A stretch of DNA of 64,000 nucleotides from Amycolatopsis regifaucium. Lineage in GTDB: Bacteria > Actinomycetota > Actinomycetes > Mycobacteriales > Pseudonocardiaceae. The stretch lies in the NCBI RefSeq assembly GCF_001613935.1, contig NZ_LQCI01000050.1, forward strand, positions 248,001-312,000, given 5' to 3'. The translations under genes were made by a program, and so were the position numbers. The notes below the pieces were generated by a model, which was not told where the DNA came from, ran no database searches, and saw nothing but the letters and a program-made list of their open reading frames with translations. The number at the start of each line of letters is the position of its first letter. Within the stretch, counting starts at the first letter, position 1. Positions 13,464 through 21,847 of this stretch are shown here, piece by piece.

Positions 13464-14654
13464 TCAGCGTCCGCTGAACCGCACCGCGAGTTCCCGGTAT
13501 CCCTGCACGACGACCGCGCGCAACCAGGTCGGTTCCTTCACCAGTTCCACTCGCGACACCCGTTCGGCCACCTCCCGCAGCACGACCGCGAGCTCGATCC
13601 GCGCGAGGGCGGAGCCGAGGCAGTGGTGCAGCCCGTGGCCGAACGCGATGTGCCGATTGGGTTTCCGCCCGGCCCGGAACGTGTCGGGCTCGTCGAACAC
13701 GGCGGGATCCCGGTTCGCGGCGGGAAGCCACGCGACCACCGGTGTGCCGGACGGCAGGTCGCGACCGTTGATCGTGACCTCGCCGGTCGACACCCGGAGC
13801 ACGTGCATCGCGGGTGAGGTCCAGCGCAGCACCTCGTCCACGACGGTGTCGATGTCCGCGCTCCCGGCCCGTATCTCGTCCAGCAGACCGGGCACCGTGG
13901 CGAACGCGTGCACGGCACCGGTGATCGCGTGCCGCGTGGTCTCGTTGCCGCCGATCAACACGTTGTCGCAGTTGAGCAACACGTCGTCGGTCGTGAGGTC
14001 GTCATCGGCGACCAGCGTGCCGACGAGGTCGTCGCCGGGCTGCTTGCGGCGCGCGCTGATCAGCTCGTCGAAGTAGACGAGGATCTCGGTGTGCGCCTGC
14101 CGCGGCGTCATCCCGTCGAACAGTTCGTCCTCACCGCCGAAGGCGTGGTTGGTCAGGTCGATGAGCATGTCCTGGTCCGCCGCGGGCACGCCGAGGATCT
14201 CGCAGACGACCGCGGCGGGGATCCGCGGTCCGATCGCCGCGGCCACATCGCACACTTCACCGTCGAGCACGCGGTCGAGCACGCCACGCACCTCGGCCCC
14301 CACCCGATCCGACAGTTTCCGCGCGGCCGCCCGCGAGAGCAACGGGCCGACCAGCTTGCGGAGCTTGCGGTGCTGGTCCTGTTCGGAGACCACCATCATC
14401 TGGCCACCCGAATTATCCGGGTGGTCACGGTCGAAGCCGATCATCATCCCGTACTCGGAGGTGAAGGGGGCGGACGGTCCGAGGACCGCGGCGCACGCCC
14501 GGTGCGAGAACACCGACCAGAAGCCGGTGGGTGAACTGCCCGGCTCGCTCCACACCATCGCGTCTTCCGCCGCGAACTCGCGCCAGCGGGTGTGGCGGTC
14601 CAACGTCGTGTACAGATCGGGGTTGCCGAGGTCGACCGCTGTCGTCGTCTGCAT
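13464..14654 (-). CDS. oxyD: Cytochrome P450 OxyD (tyrosyl-S-PCP beta-hydroxylase)
   Basis: A 396-residue soluble bacterial P450. The haem-Cys loop is FGHGLHHCLGSALAR, the EXXR helix is VDEVLRW, and the I-helix reads CDNVLIGGNETTRHAI with the usual acid-Thr pair, as expected for a hydroxylase. This differs from the crosslinking Oxy proteins. In the glycopeptide pathway OxyD hydroxylates the beta-carbon of tyrosine while it is bound to the carrier domain of BpsD, giving Bht. It starts at ATG 14654, 14 bp after bpsD, and the order bhp-bpsD-oxyD makes a compact Bht operon. Confidence 0.95.
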   Translation of the reverse strand: MQTTTAVDLGNPDLYTTLDRHTRWREFAAEDAMVWSEPGSSPTGFWSVFSHRACAAVLGPSAPFTSEYGMMIGFDRDHPDNSGGQMMVVSEQDQHRKLRKLVGPLLSRAAARKLSDRVGAEVRGVLDRVLDGEVCDVAAAIGPRIPAAVVCEILGVPAADQDMLIDLTNHAFGGEDELFDGMTPRQAHTEILVYFDELISARRKQPGDDLVGTLVADDDLTTDDVLLNCDNVLIGGNETTRHAITGAVHAFATVPGLLDEIRAGSADIDTVVDEVLRWTSPAMHVLRVSTGEVTINGRDLPSGTPVVAWLPAANRDPAVFDEPDTFRAGRKPNRHIAFGHGLHHCLGSALARIELAVVLREVAERVSRVELVKEPTWLRAVVVQGYRELAVRFSGR

Positions 14655-14668
14655 GAAGGGTCTCCAGG

Positions 14669-16432
14669 TCAGGTGAGTGCGCCGTCGAGCACCTTGGCGA
14701 GCTGTGCCACGGTCGGCGCGTCGAAGAAGGCCTGCACTCGCAGCCGGATCTTCAGGCTTTCGCGGATGCGGCTCACCAGACGAGTCGCGAGCAACGAGTG
14801 GCCGCCGATCTCGAAGAAGCTGTCCTCGACGCCGACACTGCCGACGCCGAGCACTTCGGCGAACAACTCGGCGAGGAGGATCTCCGTCGGCGTGAGCGGC
14901 GCTCGCCCCGTCGTCGCCCGCCCGGCGTGCTCCTCTTCGGGAGTGGGCAGGGCGGCCCGGTCGACCTTGCCGTTCGGCGAGATCGGCAGGCTCGGCAAGC
15001 TGACGACCACATCGGGTACCAGATACGAGGGCAACCGCTTTCGCAGCGGCGGCAGAAGATCCTCGGCCGACACCCGCTCGCCCGCGGTGCCGACCACGTA
15101 AGCGACGAGCCTGTTCTCATGCTCGGTCACCACCGCCTGTGCCACGCCGTCGGCCGCGAGCAGGGCCGTCTCGACCTCGCCCGGTTCGATCCGGTGACCG
15201 CGGACCTTCAGCTGGTCGTCGACGCGGCCGACGAAGACGAACTGGCCGTCCGAACGCCGCCGCACCCGGTCTCCGGTGCGGTACATGCGGCCACCCGGCT
15301 CACCGAAGGGATCCGGCAAGAACCGCACGGCGGTCGCGCCCGGCCTGCGGAGGTAACCGCGGGCGAGACCGGGGCCCACCGCGTACAGCTCGCCCACGTC
15401 CCCGTCCGGGACGGGCCGCAGGCGATCGTCCAACACATACGCGCGGACACCGGTGATCGGCTTGCCGATCGGCGGCGTGCCGTCGCCGGTCAGCGGGTCG
15501 CTCGCGGTCACCGCGACCGTGGTCTCCGTGGGACCGTACGCGTTGATCATGACGCGGTCCGTCGCCCAGCGTTTCGCGACCGGTGCCGGGCACGCCTCGC
15601 CCGCGACCAGGAGCGTCACTCCCGGGGGCAGCCCGCCGGCGTCCTCCAGCGGCGCCAAAGCGGACGGCGGCAACGTGATGTGGGAGATGCCCTGCTCCCG
15701 GACCAGCCTGGCGAGCGGTTCGCCGGGGACCAGGTCCGCCGCGGGCGCGAGCACCAGACAGCCACCGGCCGCCCACATCGGCCAGAACTCGGCGACGGCG
15801 GCGTCGAAACTGGGCGAGGCGAAGGCCAGCAACCTGTTGTCCGGCAGTAATCGCTGGCGGCGTACGTAGTCGGCGGCCAGATTCGGGATGCCGCGGTGGG
15901 TGACCACCACGCCCTTCGGCCGCCCTGTCGAGCCCGAGGTGTAGATGACGTAAGCGGGGTGGTCGGGCAGCAAGGGGCCGAGCCGGTCCCGGTCGGCCAG
16001 GTTCGGCTCGGACGCACCGGGCTCCCGCACGACGCTCATCACGTCCCCGGCGTCCGAGACATCCTGTCCCGGCAAGCACAGCAGGCAGTGCGCCGCCGTG
16101 TCGTCCAGCATGTGCCGCCTGCGTTCCTCCGGATAGTCCGGATCGACGGGCACGTAGGCACCACCCGCCTTGTGCACGGCCAGCATCGCGACGACGAACT
16201 CGATCGACCGCGGCATGGCCAACGCGACCAGCCGCTCCGGACCGACGCCGTGCGCGACGAGCCGTCGGGCGAGCCGGTTGGCTTCCGCGTTCAGTTCGGC
16301 GTAGGTCAGCGTGGTGGCACCCATCGCCACGGCAGGCCGGTCCGGCAGTGCCGCGGCGGTCGCCTCGAACAGCGCGGGCGTCGTGCCCGCCGCGGGCACG
16401 GCGAGCTCGGGTGACATGGTCGTACCGGTCAT
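14669..16432 (-). CDS. bpsD: NRPS BpsD: stand-alone A-PCP module for beta-hydroxytyrosine formation
   Basis: A 587-residue A-PCP didomain. The adenylation core contains YTSGSTGRPKGV and NAYGPTETT, and the carrier domain has FFEIGGHSLLATRL near residue 540. It loads L-tyrosine onto its carrier arm for beta-hydroxylation by OxyD; Bhp then releases Bht. The specificity residues I read by alignment to GrsA are D-A-A-T-L-A-A-V-A, plausible for a tyrosine-type pocket. The ATG at 16432 overlaps the bhp stop (ATGA); upstream extension of the frame is antisense-style sequence within bhp. It carries an in-frame TTA leucine codon at 15848-15850 (residue 195), the only in-frame TTA I noticed in the cluster, so expression could depend on the bldA tRNA. 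Confidence 0.96.
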   Translation of the reverse strand: MTGTTMSPELAVPAAGTTPALFEATAAALPDRPAVAMGATTLTYAELNAEANRLARRLVAHGVGPERLVALAMPRSIEFVVAMLAVHKAGGAYVPVDPDYPEERRRHMLDDTAAHCLLCLPGQDVSDAGDVMSVVREPGASEPNLADRDRLGPLLPDHPAYVIYTSGSTGRPKGVVVTHRGIPNLAADYVRRQRLLPDNRLLAFASPSFDAAVAEFWPMWAAGGCLVLAPAADLVPGEPLARLVREQGISHITLPPSALAPLEDAGGLPPGVTLLVAGEACPAPVAKRWATDRVMINAYGPTETTVAVTASDPLTGDGTPPIGKPITGVRAYVLDDRLRPVPDGDVGELYAVGPGLARGYLRRPGATAVRFLPDPFGEPGGRMYRTGDRVRRRSDGQFVFVGRVDDQLKVRGHRIEPGEVETALLAADGVAQAVVTEHENRLVAYVVGTAGERVSAEDLLPPLRKRLPSYLVPDVVVSLPSLPISPNGKVDRAALPTPEEEHAGRATTGRAPLTPTEILLAELFAEVLGVGSVGVEDSFFEIGGHSLLATRLVSRIRESLKIRLRVQAFFDAPTVAQLAKVLDGALT

Positions 16433-17259
16433 GCGGTCTCCCCCAGACGTGCGCCGGACCCGGCGCGAAGGAACCCGAGCAACTCGTGGTTCACCGCCGC
16501 CGGGTTTTCCAGATAGCCGAAGTGCCCGACACCCGGGACGGTGTGGTGCGTGGCGCCAGGGATCACGGTGGCCAACTCCTGTCCCGCGGCCGGCGGCGCC
16601 ACGAGGTCGTGTTCGAAGGAAATGACGTGGCAGGGCACCTCGATCGCGCGGTAGGCCTCGCGGCGGTCGGGCAGCGCGCTCAGCAGCAGCTGCGCCCGGA
16701 CCCCCGGTCCCCAGGCCCCCGACGCCTCGAACAGGTCCAGCCAGTCGCCGACGAGATCGTCGTCGGCGAGGGTCGCGGGCCCCAGGTTGTGCATGGCGCG
16801 GACCGCGGCGAGGAAGCCCGGCGGCAACTCGGTCCCCCGCTCGATCAGCTCGGCCTCGCTCTCGGCGAGCACCCGCTGGACGAGGCTGCTCCTGCCGCAC
16901 GCCGCCATCAACACGACCGAATCCAGCGACTCCGGATGGGCGAGTGCCAGTTCCTGCGCGATGTACGAGCCCATCGACGTGCCGACCACGCGGCACGGGG
17001 CCGCGTCGAGGTAGTCGATCAGCGCGGCCACATCCGCGACGAGGTCGTCGATGGTGAACCCGCCCGCGCCATCGTCGCTCGGCGGGATCCCGCGGTTGTC
17101 CATGGTGATCACGCGAAATCCGGCGGCGCGCAGTGCCGGTACCTGATGCAGGTCCCACACCGAGCTCGGCGCCCCGGTGCCGGTCAGCAACAGCACAGCC
17201 GGACCGTCACCTTGGTCGTGGTAAGACAACCGGATCCCGTTCTCGGTTGTCATCAGCAT
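16429..17259 (-). CDS. bhp: Alpha/beta-hydrolase Bhp (thioesterase releasing beta-hydroxytyrosine)
   Basis: A 276-residue alpha/beta-hydrolase. The N-terminal oxyanion loop is LLLTGTGAPSSVWDL, the nucleophile elbow is VVGTSMGSYIAQELA, and the catalytic His lies in VPGVGHFGYLENPAAV. Bhp of balhimycin hydrolyses beta-hydroxytyrosyl from the BpsD carrier domain, supplying free Bht to modules 2 and 6. ATG 17259 (MLMTTENG) has GGAAGGA five bases upstream, so it is preferred to the ATG two codons later. It is the first gene of bhp-bpsD-oxyD and is divergent from hpgT. Older annotations call such genes chloroperoxidase-like or haloperoxidase-like; halogenation is not their function. Confidence 0.93.
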   Translation of the reverse strand: MLMTTENGIRLSYHDQGDGPAVLLLTGTGAPSSVWDLHQVPALRAAGFRVITMDNRGIPPSDDGAGGFTIDDLVADVAALIDYLDAAPCRVVGTSMGSYIAQELALAHPESLDSVVLMAACGRSSLVQRVLAESEAELIERGTELPPGFLAAVRAMHNLGPATLADDDLVGDWLDLFEASGAWGPGVRAQLLLSALPDRREAYRAIEVPCHVISFEHDLVAPPAAGQELATVIPGATHHTVPGVGHFGYLENPAAVNHELLGFLRAGSGARLGETA

Positions 17260-17540
17260 GATGGTCCTTCCCCGCTCGCCGCACAGCCACGGCGCGCAGC
17301 GACATGGCAGCCGTCGAATAACGTCGGTGCCGGTTTCCGTCTGATGTGGAACGTGCGATCCCCAGGTCCCGTGCGCACTGTCGTGACCGTACCTTCGAAG
17401 CTCGATCATCTGGAAGGATTCGGTACTGGACATGGACGAAAAATCGACGGTAATCGCGTCCACGCCGCTGCTTGACACTTCGCAGCCGGATGGAAATCCT
17501 AGCATTTATGTTTTCGAACGGTTTGTCCAATCATTTGGAC
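17260..17540. promoter_or_regulatory. Divergent control region between bhp and hpgT
   Basis: These 281 bp serve promoters for both directions. For hpgT a TTGACA box lies at 17472-17477 and a TAGCAT at 17500-17505, but the 22-base gap is long for a standard promoter. Two tandem TGGAC units lie near 17425-17434. A 16-bp palindrome abuts the preferred hpgT ATG (separate entry). No standard 17-spaced regulator site was found. Confidence 0.5.
17525..17540. promoter_or_regulatory. Perfect palindrome GTCCAA-TCAT-TTGGAC abutting the hpgT start
   Basis: Both half-sites are identical to those of the StrR-type sites at 61138 and 63179, but the spacer is 4 rather than 17 bases. It ends at the base before the hpgT ATG (17541), and no Shine-Dalgarno sequence precedes that ATG. 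It could be an operator or a leader hairpin. If translation instead starts at ATG 17508 or 17490, the palindrome is coding sequence. Confidence 0.45.
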
Positions 17541-18794
17541 ATGAAATCGCTGCACGGATCACTCACCGATCCCGCCATCTCGTCGATGAATCTGCTCAAC
17601 GAGCTGATCGACGAATATCCTGTGGCCATTTCCATGGCGGCAGGCCGACCGTATGAAGAGTTCTTCGACATCCGGCTCATTCATGATTACCTCGACGCGT
17701 ACTGCGATCATCTCCGGCGCGACCGGAAAATGGACGAGGCCGGTGTCACCCGTGCACTCTTCCAGTACGGCACCACGAAGGGCATCATCGCCGACATCAT
17801 CGCCCGCAACCTCGCCGAGGACGAGAACATCGACGTCGCCCCGGAATCCGTGGTCGTCACCGTCGGCGCCCAGGAGGCGATGTTCCTGGTGCTCCGCACG
17901 CTGCGGGCGAACGAGCGGGACGTGCTGCTCGCCCCCGCTCCGACCTACGTCGGCCTGACCGGTGCGGCACTGCTCACCGACACCCCCGTCTGGCCGGTCC
18001 GGTCGGGCGAGAACGGCATCGACCCCGAGGATCTCGTCCTCCAGCTGAAGCGAGCCGACGAACAGGGCAAGCGGGTGCGCGCCTGCTACGTGACCCCCAA
18101 CTTCGCCAACCCCACCGGCACCAGCATGGATCTGGCGTCCCGTCACCGGCTTCTCGACGTCGCCGAGGCGCACGGAATCCTGCTGCTGGAAGACAACGCG
18201 TACGGGCTCTTCGGCGCCGAGCGCCTCCCCACGCTGAAAGCACTCGACCGGTCGGGGACCGTGGTCTACATCGGATCCTTCGCCAAGACCGGCATGCCCG
18301 GCGCCCGGGTCGGGTACGCGGTGGCGGATCAGCGCGTGGGAGGCGGCGGCCTGTACGCCGACCAGCTCTCCAAGCTCAAGGGCATGCTCACCGTGAACAC
18401 CTCCCCCATCGCGCAGGCGGTGATCGCCGGGAAGCTGCTGCTCAACGACTACAGCCTGACCAAGGCCAACGTTCGTGAGACCGCCATCTACCAACGCAAT
18501 ATGCAGTTGACGCTGAACGAGCTCGACCGCAGGCTCGGCGGCTGCGCCGGGGTCCGCTGGAACACCCCGACGGGCGGATTCTTCGTCACCGTCACCGTGC
18601 CCTTCGTCGTCGACGACGAACTGCTGGCCGACTCCGCCCGCCACCACGGTGTGCTGTTCACCCCGATGCATCACTTCTACGGCGGGAAGGACGGGTTCAA
18701 TCAGCTCCGGCTGTCCATCAGCCTGCTCACGCCGGAGCTGATCGAGGAAGGAGTGAGCCGACTCGCCGCGTTGATCACTTCACGGCTGCCGTGA
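17541..18794 (+). CDS. hpgT: Hydroxyphenylglycine aminotransferase HpgT (PgaT)
   Basis: A 417-residue fold-type I PLP aminotransferase. The PLP lysine is in VYIGSFAKTGMPGARVGYAV, preceded by CYVTPNFANPTGTSMD (substrate/PLP Asn) and LEDNAYGLFG (PLP Asp). It transfers the amino group from L-tyrosine to 4-hydroxyphenylglyoxylate and 3,5-dihydroxyphenylglyoxylate, making Hpg and Dpg and regenerating hydroxyphenylpyruvate for HmaS. It is the only complete gene on the + strand. I prefer ATG 17541 (MKSLHGSLTDPAISS), which begins at the conserved part; in-frame ATGs at 17508 and 17490 would add 11 or 17 residues. No start has a good Shine-Dalgarno sequence, so a leaderless message is possible. A strong hairpin follows the stop. 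Confidence 0.94.
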   Translation: MKSLHGSLTDPAISSMNLLNELIDEYPVAISMAAGRPYEEFFDIRLIHDYLDAYCDHLRRDRKMDEAGVTRALFQYGTTKGIIADIIARNLAEDENIDVAPESVVVTVGAQEAMFLVLRTLRANERDVLLAPAPTYVGLTGAALLTDTPVWPVRSGENGIDPEDLVLQLKRADEQGKRVRACYVTPNFANPTGTSMDLASRHRLLDVAEAHGILLLEDNAYGLFGAERLPTLKALDRSGTVVYIGSFAKTGMPGARVGYAVADQRVGGGGLYADQLSKLKGMLTVNTSPIAQAVIAGKLLLNDYSLTKANVRETAIYQRNMQLTLNELDRRLGGCAGVRWNTPTGGFFVTVTVPFVVDDELLADSARHHGVLFTPMHHFYGGKDGFNQLRLSISLLTPELIEEGVSRLAALITSRLP

Positions 18795-18800
18795 GCATGA

Positions 18801-18857
18801 AGTACATGAAGGCCCCCTTCCTTGCGCCAGGCGCAAGGAAGGGGGCCTTCATGTACT
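18801..18857. terminator. Bidirectional hairpin between hpgT and the N-methyltransferase
   Basis: A perfect 28-bp inverted repeat (arms 18801-18828 and 18830-18857) with an essentially absent loop. It lies 6 bp after the hpgT stop and 22 bp from the convergent methyltransferase stop. The symmetry suits a two-way terminator. The extreme perfection also suggests a dispersed palindromic element rather than a terminator that evolved in place. Confidence 0.85.
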
Positions 18858-18879
18858 GGGGGTCGATTTTTCTCGCCGC

Positions 18880-19701
18880 TCAGGACCGTTGTGCCTCCAC
18901 CAGCACCATGTCGTCGCGACCGCCGCCGGTGGAGGCGAACGGTTTCCGCGCGACGACGTCGAAGCCCGCCTGCCCGAGTTCCCGCACGATCCGGTCCACC
19001 GTGAAGAGCCTGCGGCGATGGGTGCAGACGACGAAGGGATCCGCGGTCTCGTCGGCGGGGTAAATGGTGATTTCCTGGATCTCCTCCGACGGCAGGATCT
19101 TCACGTGCAGTACGTGCCGCCTGCCGCTGCGCCCGGACAACTCCTGGCTGCGCTCCACCGGCTCCGCGTCGACGGGTTTCGTCAATTCCAGGCTGAGCAG
19201 GAATTTCCCCCCGGGCGCGAGATGCTCGAGAACCGACGCGTACAGGCCTTTCCGGTCGGCCTCGCCGAGTTCGTTGACCGAACCCGAGCTGATGACCACG
19301 GCGCCGAAGCGCTTGCCCAACGCGAAAGCGCTCATGTCCCCCTGGACCACCGTGCAGCGCTTTCGCAGGTCCGACGGCGCTTCCGCCAGCCGCTTCCGGA
19401 ACGCGGCGACCACCGTGGCCGACAGCTCCAAGGCGGTCATCTCCCAGCCGAGTTCCAGGAAAGGGAACGTCAGCCTGCCCATTCCGGCCGCGAGCTCCAG
19501 TACCGGCCCGGGATCCCCGGGGACGCGAGCCGCGAATTCCCGCGTTTCCAGGGTGCCGTCGGAGTCCTGGATCAAATCCCGATAGGTGTCCGACCCGTCC
19601 TCGTCGTAGAAGTCGCACAGCACACCCCGCTCCCCCACCGAGGAAAGCAGGACGCCGGCGTGCGCGGTCCGCGCCGGGCCGCGCTCAAGTTGATCGGTCA
19701 T
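18880..19701 (-). CDS. SAM-dependent N-methyltransferase for leucine 1 (MtfA/Bmt family)
   Basis: A 273-residue class I methyltransferase. The SAM-binding motif is VLELAAGMGRLTFPF with the following acidic residue in TALELSA. The whole protein closely follows MtfA of the chloroeremomycin cluster, which methylates the N-terminal D-leucine of the heptapeptide: QLERGP at the start, VISSGSVNEL, and VVCTHRRRLF. ATG 19701 is chosen over 19737 because AGGAGG lies eight bases upstream and the N-terminus then matches the family. It ends the left-reading group that includes the PIG-L homologue, evaC and the gtf genes. One methylation (N-methyl-Leu) is expected. Confidence 0.93.
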   Translation of the reverse strand: MTDQLERGPARTAHAGVLLSSVGERGVLCDFYDEDGSDTYRDLIQDSDGTLETREFAARVPGDPGPVLELAAGMGRLTFPFLELGWEMTALELSATVVAAFRKRLAEAPSDLRKRCTVVQGDMSAFALGKRFGAVVISSGSVNELGEADRKGLYASVLEHLAPGGKFLLSLELTKPVDAEPVERSQELSGRSGRRHVLHVKILPSEEIQEITIYPADETADPFVVCTHRRRLFTVDRIVRELGQAGFDVVARKPFASTGGGRDDMVLVEAQRS

Positions 19702-19740
19702 CAGGACATCCTCCTGGTCGGCATTCGTCTCCGGCACGGT

Positions 19741-20565
19741 TCAGCCGTTGTCTTCGCGGGCGATGACGGGCCAGGTCGTTTCGCCGTACGCTCCCTGTGG
19801 CGAGCTTTTCCGGGCGTGCCCTTCCAACTGCGCGAAAAGGTCCTTTTCCGGCCCGTGGAGCATCGACATCTGCGTCGGATAAAGCCGCATCGCCTCGAAC
19901 TTCCGCGTCCGCGCCGCCGGCTCGACAGAGACGAAATCGGGAACACCGAGCCCGAAACCCGCCGGGAGTTCGGCGGCGCCCGGCGCGAACATCGCGTGCG
20001 GAAGGTCTTCCCACAGCCGCACCGGGATGTCCTTCTCCCGCGCGACGAGCAGCGTGGCGTCCCGCGTGATCTCGTTGTCGACATGTCCGCTGGCGGCCGC
20101 GCAGGTCACGATCAGCGTCGGGTCGCACTCGCCGACGATCGACGCGATTTCCGCCTTCACCGCGGCGAACAGCTCCGGATCCCCCTGCGGCGACTGCGGT
20201 CCGATGGCCAGTTTCTGCCGTCCCGGCACGTTGTCGGCCAGCCATCGGCCGTCCGGCGACTTGCGATAGATGGCGTCGAGGAATCGGCTGTGCCGGTACT
20301 CAGCCCCGAGATGGCCGAGCGCGGCGATGTCTTCCTCGCGGCGACGCAGCGACGCGTCCTGATCCGGCGAGAGCCCCCAGATCGAGTGCAGCCGCTCCGC
20401 CGCCGGTGAGAACGGCGGCGTCGCGCTACCGGCGAACACCGTGTGGACGGTCACCTTCGCGCCGTCGCGTTCCGCCTGGGCGAGGCCCGCCCCGAAGGAC
20501 AGGACCGCGTCGTCCAGATGGGGCGAGATCGCCAGTAGCCGGTCCGCGCCGAGGTCGTGGGTCAT
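19741..20565 (-). CDS. PIG-L/LmbE-family deacetylase homologue, zinc site altered
   Basis: A 274-residue protein similar to the GlcNAc deacetylases of the teicoplanin and A40926 clusters. The first zinc motif is intact (SPHLDDAVLS, His16 and Asp19). The second motif, normally HPDH, reads GHVDNE: the His that supplies the third zinc ligand is Asn164 (codon AAC, 20074-20076). PIG-L enzymes need this His, so the protein may be inactive or changed in function. No GlcNAc transferase or acyltransferase is encoded nearby, so there is no obvious substrate. ATG 20565 is preferred; a GTG three codons earlier (20574) is possible. It is 10 bp downstream of evaC and 39 bp upstream of the methyltransferase. 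Confidence 0.85.
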   Translation of the reverse strand: MTHDLGADRLLAISPHLDDAVLSFGAGLAQAERDGAKVTVHTVFAGSATPPFSPAAERLHSIWGLSPDQDASLRRREEDIAALGHLGAEYRHSRFLDAIYRKSPDGRWLADNVPGRQKLAIGPQSPQGDPELFAAVKAEIASIVGECDPTLIVTCAAASGHVDNEITRDATLLVAREKDIPVRLWEDLPHAMFAPGAAELPAGFGLGVPDFVSVEPAARTRKFEAMRLYPTQMSMLHGPEKDLFAQLEGHARKSSPQGAYGETTWPVIAREDNG

Positions 20566-20575
20566 CGCGGCCACG

Positions 20576-21802
20576 TCAGCTCACGTGCACATTCGGCACG
20601 TACCGGATCCACTGTCCGCCGGAGTCACGGAAAGCCTGCTCCGCGTTCATGATCTCGTCTGCGTGGTTCCACGCGAACAACAGGGCGTAGTCCGGGTGAT
20701 CGTCGGCGAATTCCCGGTACTCGCGGACCGGGATGTGCTGGCCAGGGCTGAGCCTGCCCTGTTTGGCCGGGGTGGTGTCCGAGATGAACTCCACCAGATC
20801 CGGGGTGATGCCACAGAAGTTGGTCACCGTGGCGCTCTTCGCCGTCGCGCCGTAGCCGACGACGCGTTTGCCCTCGGCGCGGAGCTTGGTCAGCAGCGCG
20901 ATCAGGTCTTCCTTGATCTTCTTCACGTTCGTGGCGAAACTCTCCAGCGTGGCGTACTCCGCCAGCTTGCGTTCGGTCTCCCACGCCAGGAGTTCCGCCA
21001 CGGCCTGGGTCGGCTTCCGGGCGCCGGCGAGGGCGAGGGTGTAGCGCACCTCGCCGCCGTGCACCGGAATGCGCTCGACGTCCACGAGCTCGAGACCGTT
21101 GCGCGCGGCCATCTCCTGTACCGAACGCGCGGTGAAGAAGAAGAAATGCTCGTCGTAGATCTGGTCGAACGAGGTGCGCTCCACGATGTCCCCGAGGTAC
21201 GGATCCTCGAACACGAACACGCCGTTCGGGCCGAGCAGGGTGGTGACGCCCTTCAGGATCGAGTCCATGTACGGGATGTGGCACAGGGTGTTGGCCGCGT
21301 AGATCACGTCGGCCGGACCGTCGTTCTTCCGGATGTCGGCCGCCGTCGCCTCTTCGAAGAAGTCCTTGCGGACACGGATCCCCTTGGCCGCGGCCAGATC
21401 GGCCACACCGCCGGAGGGTTCGACGCCGAGCTGGCGCACCCCCGCTTCGGCCACGGCCTTGAGCATGATGCCGTCGTTGCAGCCGAGTTCGACGATGAAG
21501 GGGTCGTCGCCGGTCAGTTCCGTGGTCAGCAAACGCTTGGCCAGTTCGGTGAAATGCTCGCGCATGACGGCCGAACCGGACGAGTGGTAGGGGTAGGCCT
21601 CGTGGAACATCAGGTCCCTCGGGACCTCTTCCATCAGCTGCACCATCGTGCAGGAATCGCAGATCCCCGTGGCGAGCCGGAAGAAGAACTCCTTCTTCTC
21701 CTCGCCGGGAACCACGAACGCGTCCGAAAGCGGCTGTCGCCCGAAATCGATGAACTCGGTGACGGTGCCGTCACAGATACGGCACTGGGACGTGGTCGGC
21801 AT
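20576..21802 (-). CDS. evaC: TDP-sugar C3-methyltransferase (EvaC/TylC3 family)
   Basis: A 408-residue protein. The N-terminus has the zinc-binding cysteines CRICDG and CDSC of the TylC3 family. The SAM motif is FIVELGCNDGIMLKAV, and the C-terminal domain contains GKRVVGYGATAKSATVTNF. EvaC adds the methyl branch at C3 of the 3-amino-4-keto sugar between EvaB and EvaD. It lies away from the other sugar genes, directly before the PIG-L homologue and after gtfC. This separated position is also seen in known vancomycin-type clusters. ATG 21802 is the natural start (MPTTSQCRICDG). Confidence 0.94.
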   Translation of the reverse strand: MPTTSQCRICDGTVTEFIDFGRQPLSDAFVVPGEEKKEFFFRLATGICDSCTMVQLMEEVPRDLMFHEAYPYHSSGSAVMREHFTELAKRLLTTELTGDDPFIVELGCNDGIMLKAVAEAGVRQLGVEPSGGVADLAAAKGIRVRKDFFEEATAADIRKNDGPADVIYAANTLCHIPYMDSILKGVTTLLGPNGVFVFEDPYLGDIVERTSFDQIYDEHFFFFTARSVQEMAARNGLELVDVERIPVHGGEVRYTLALAGARKPTQAVAELLAWETERKLAEYATLESFATNVKKIKEDLIALLTKLRAEGKRVVGYGATAKSATVTNFCGITPDLVEFISDTTPAKQGRLSPGQHIPVREYREFADDHPDYALLFAWNHADEIMNAEQAFRDSGGQWIRYVPNVHVS

Positions 21803-21847
21803 GCGGTCTCCTCTGTGCTTTGTCGTCGAAGAAGTCGTGGCCCGCGG

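Noticed and set aside
16429-17259. Haloperoxidase for chlorination
   Set aside because: Alpha/beta-hydrolases of this group are sometimes labelled non-haem chloroperoxidase. Position next to bpsD and oxyD and the known Bhp function make it a thioesterase; a true FADH2-dependent halogenase is present at 25602.
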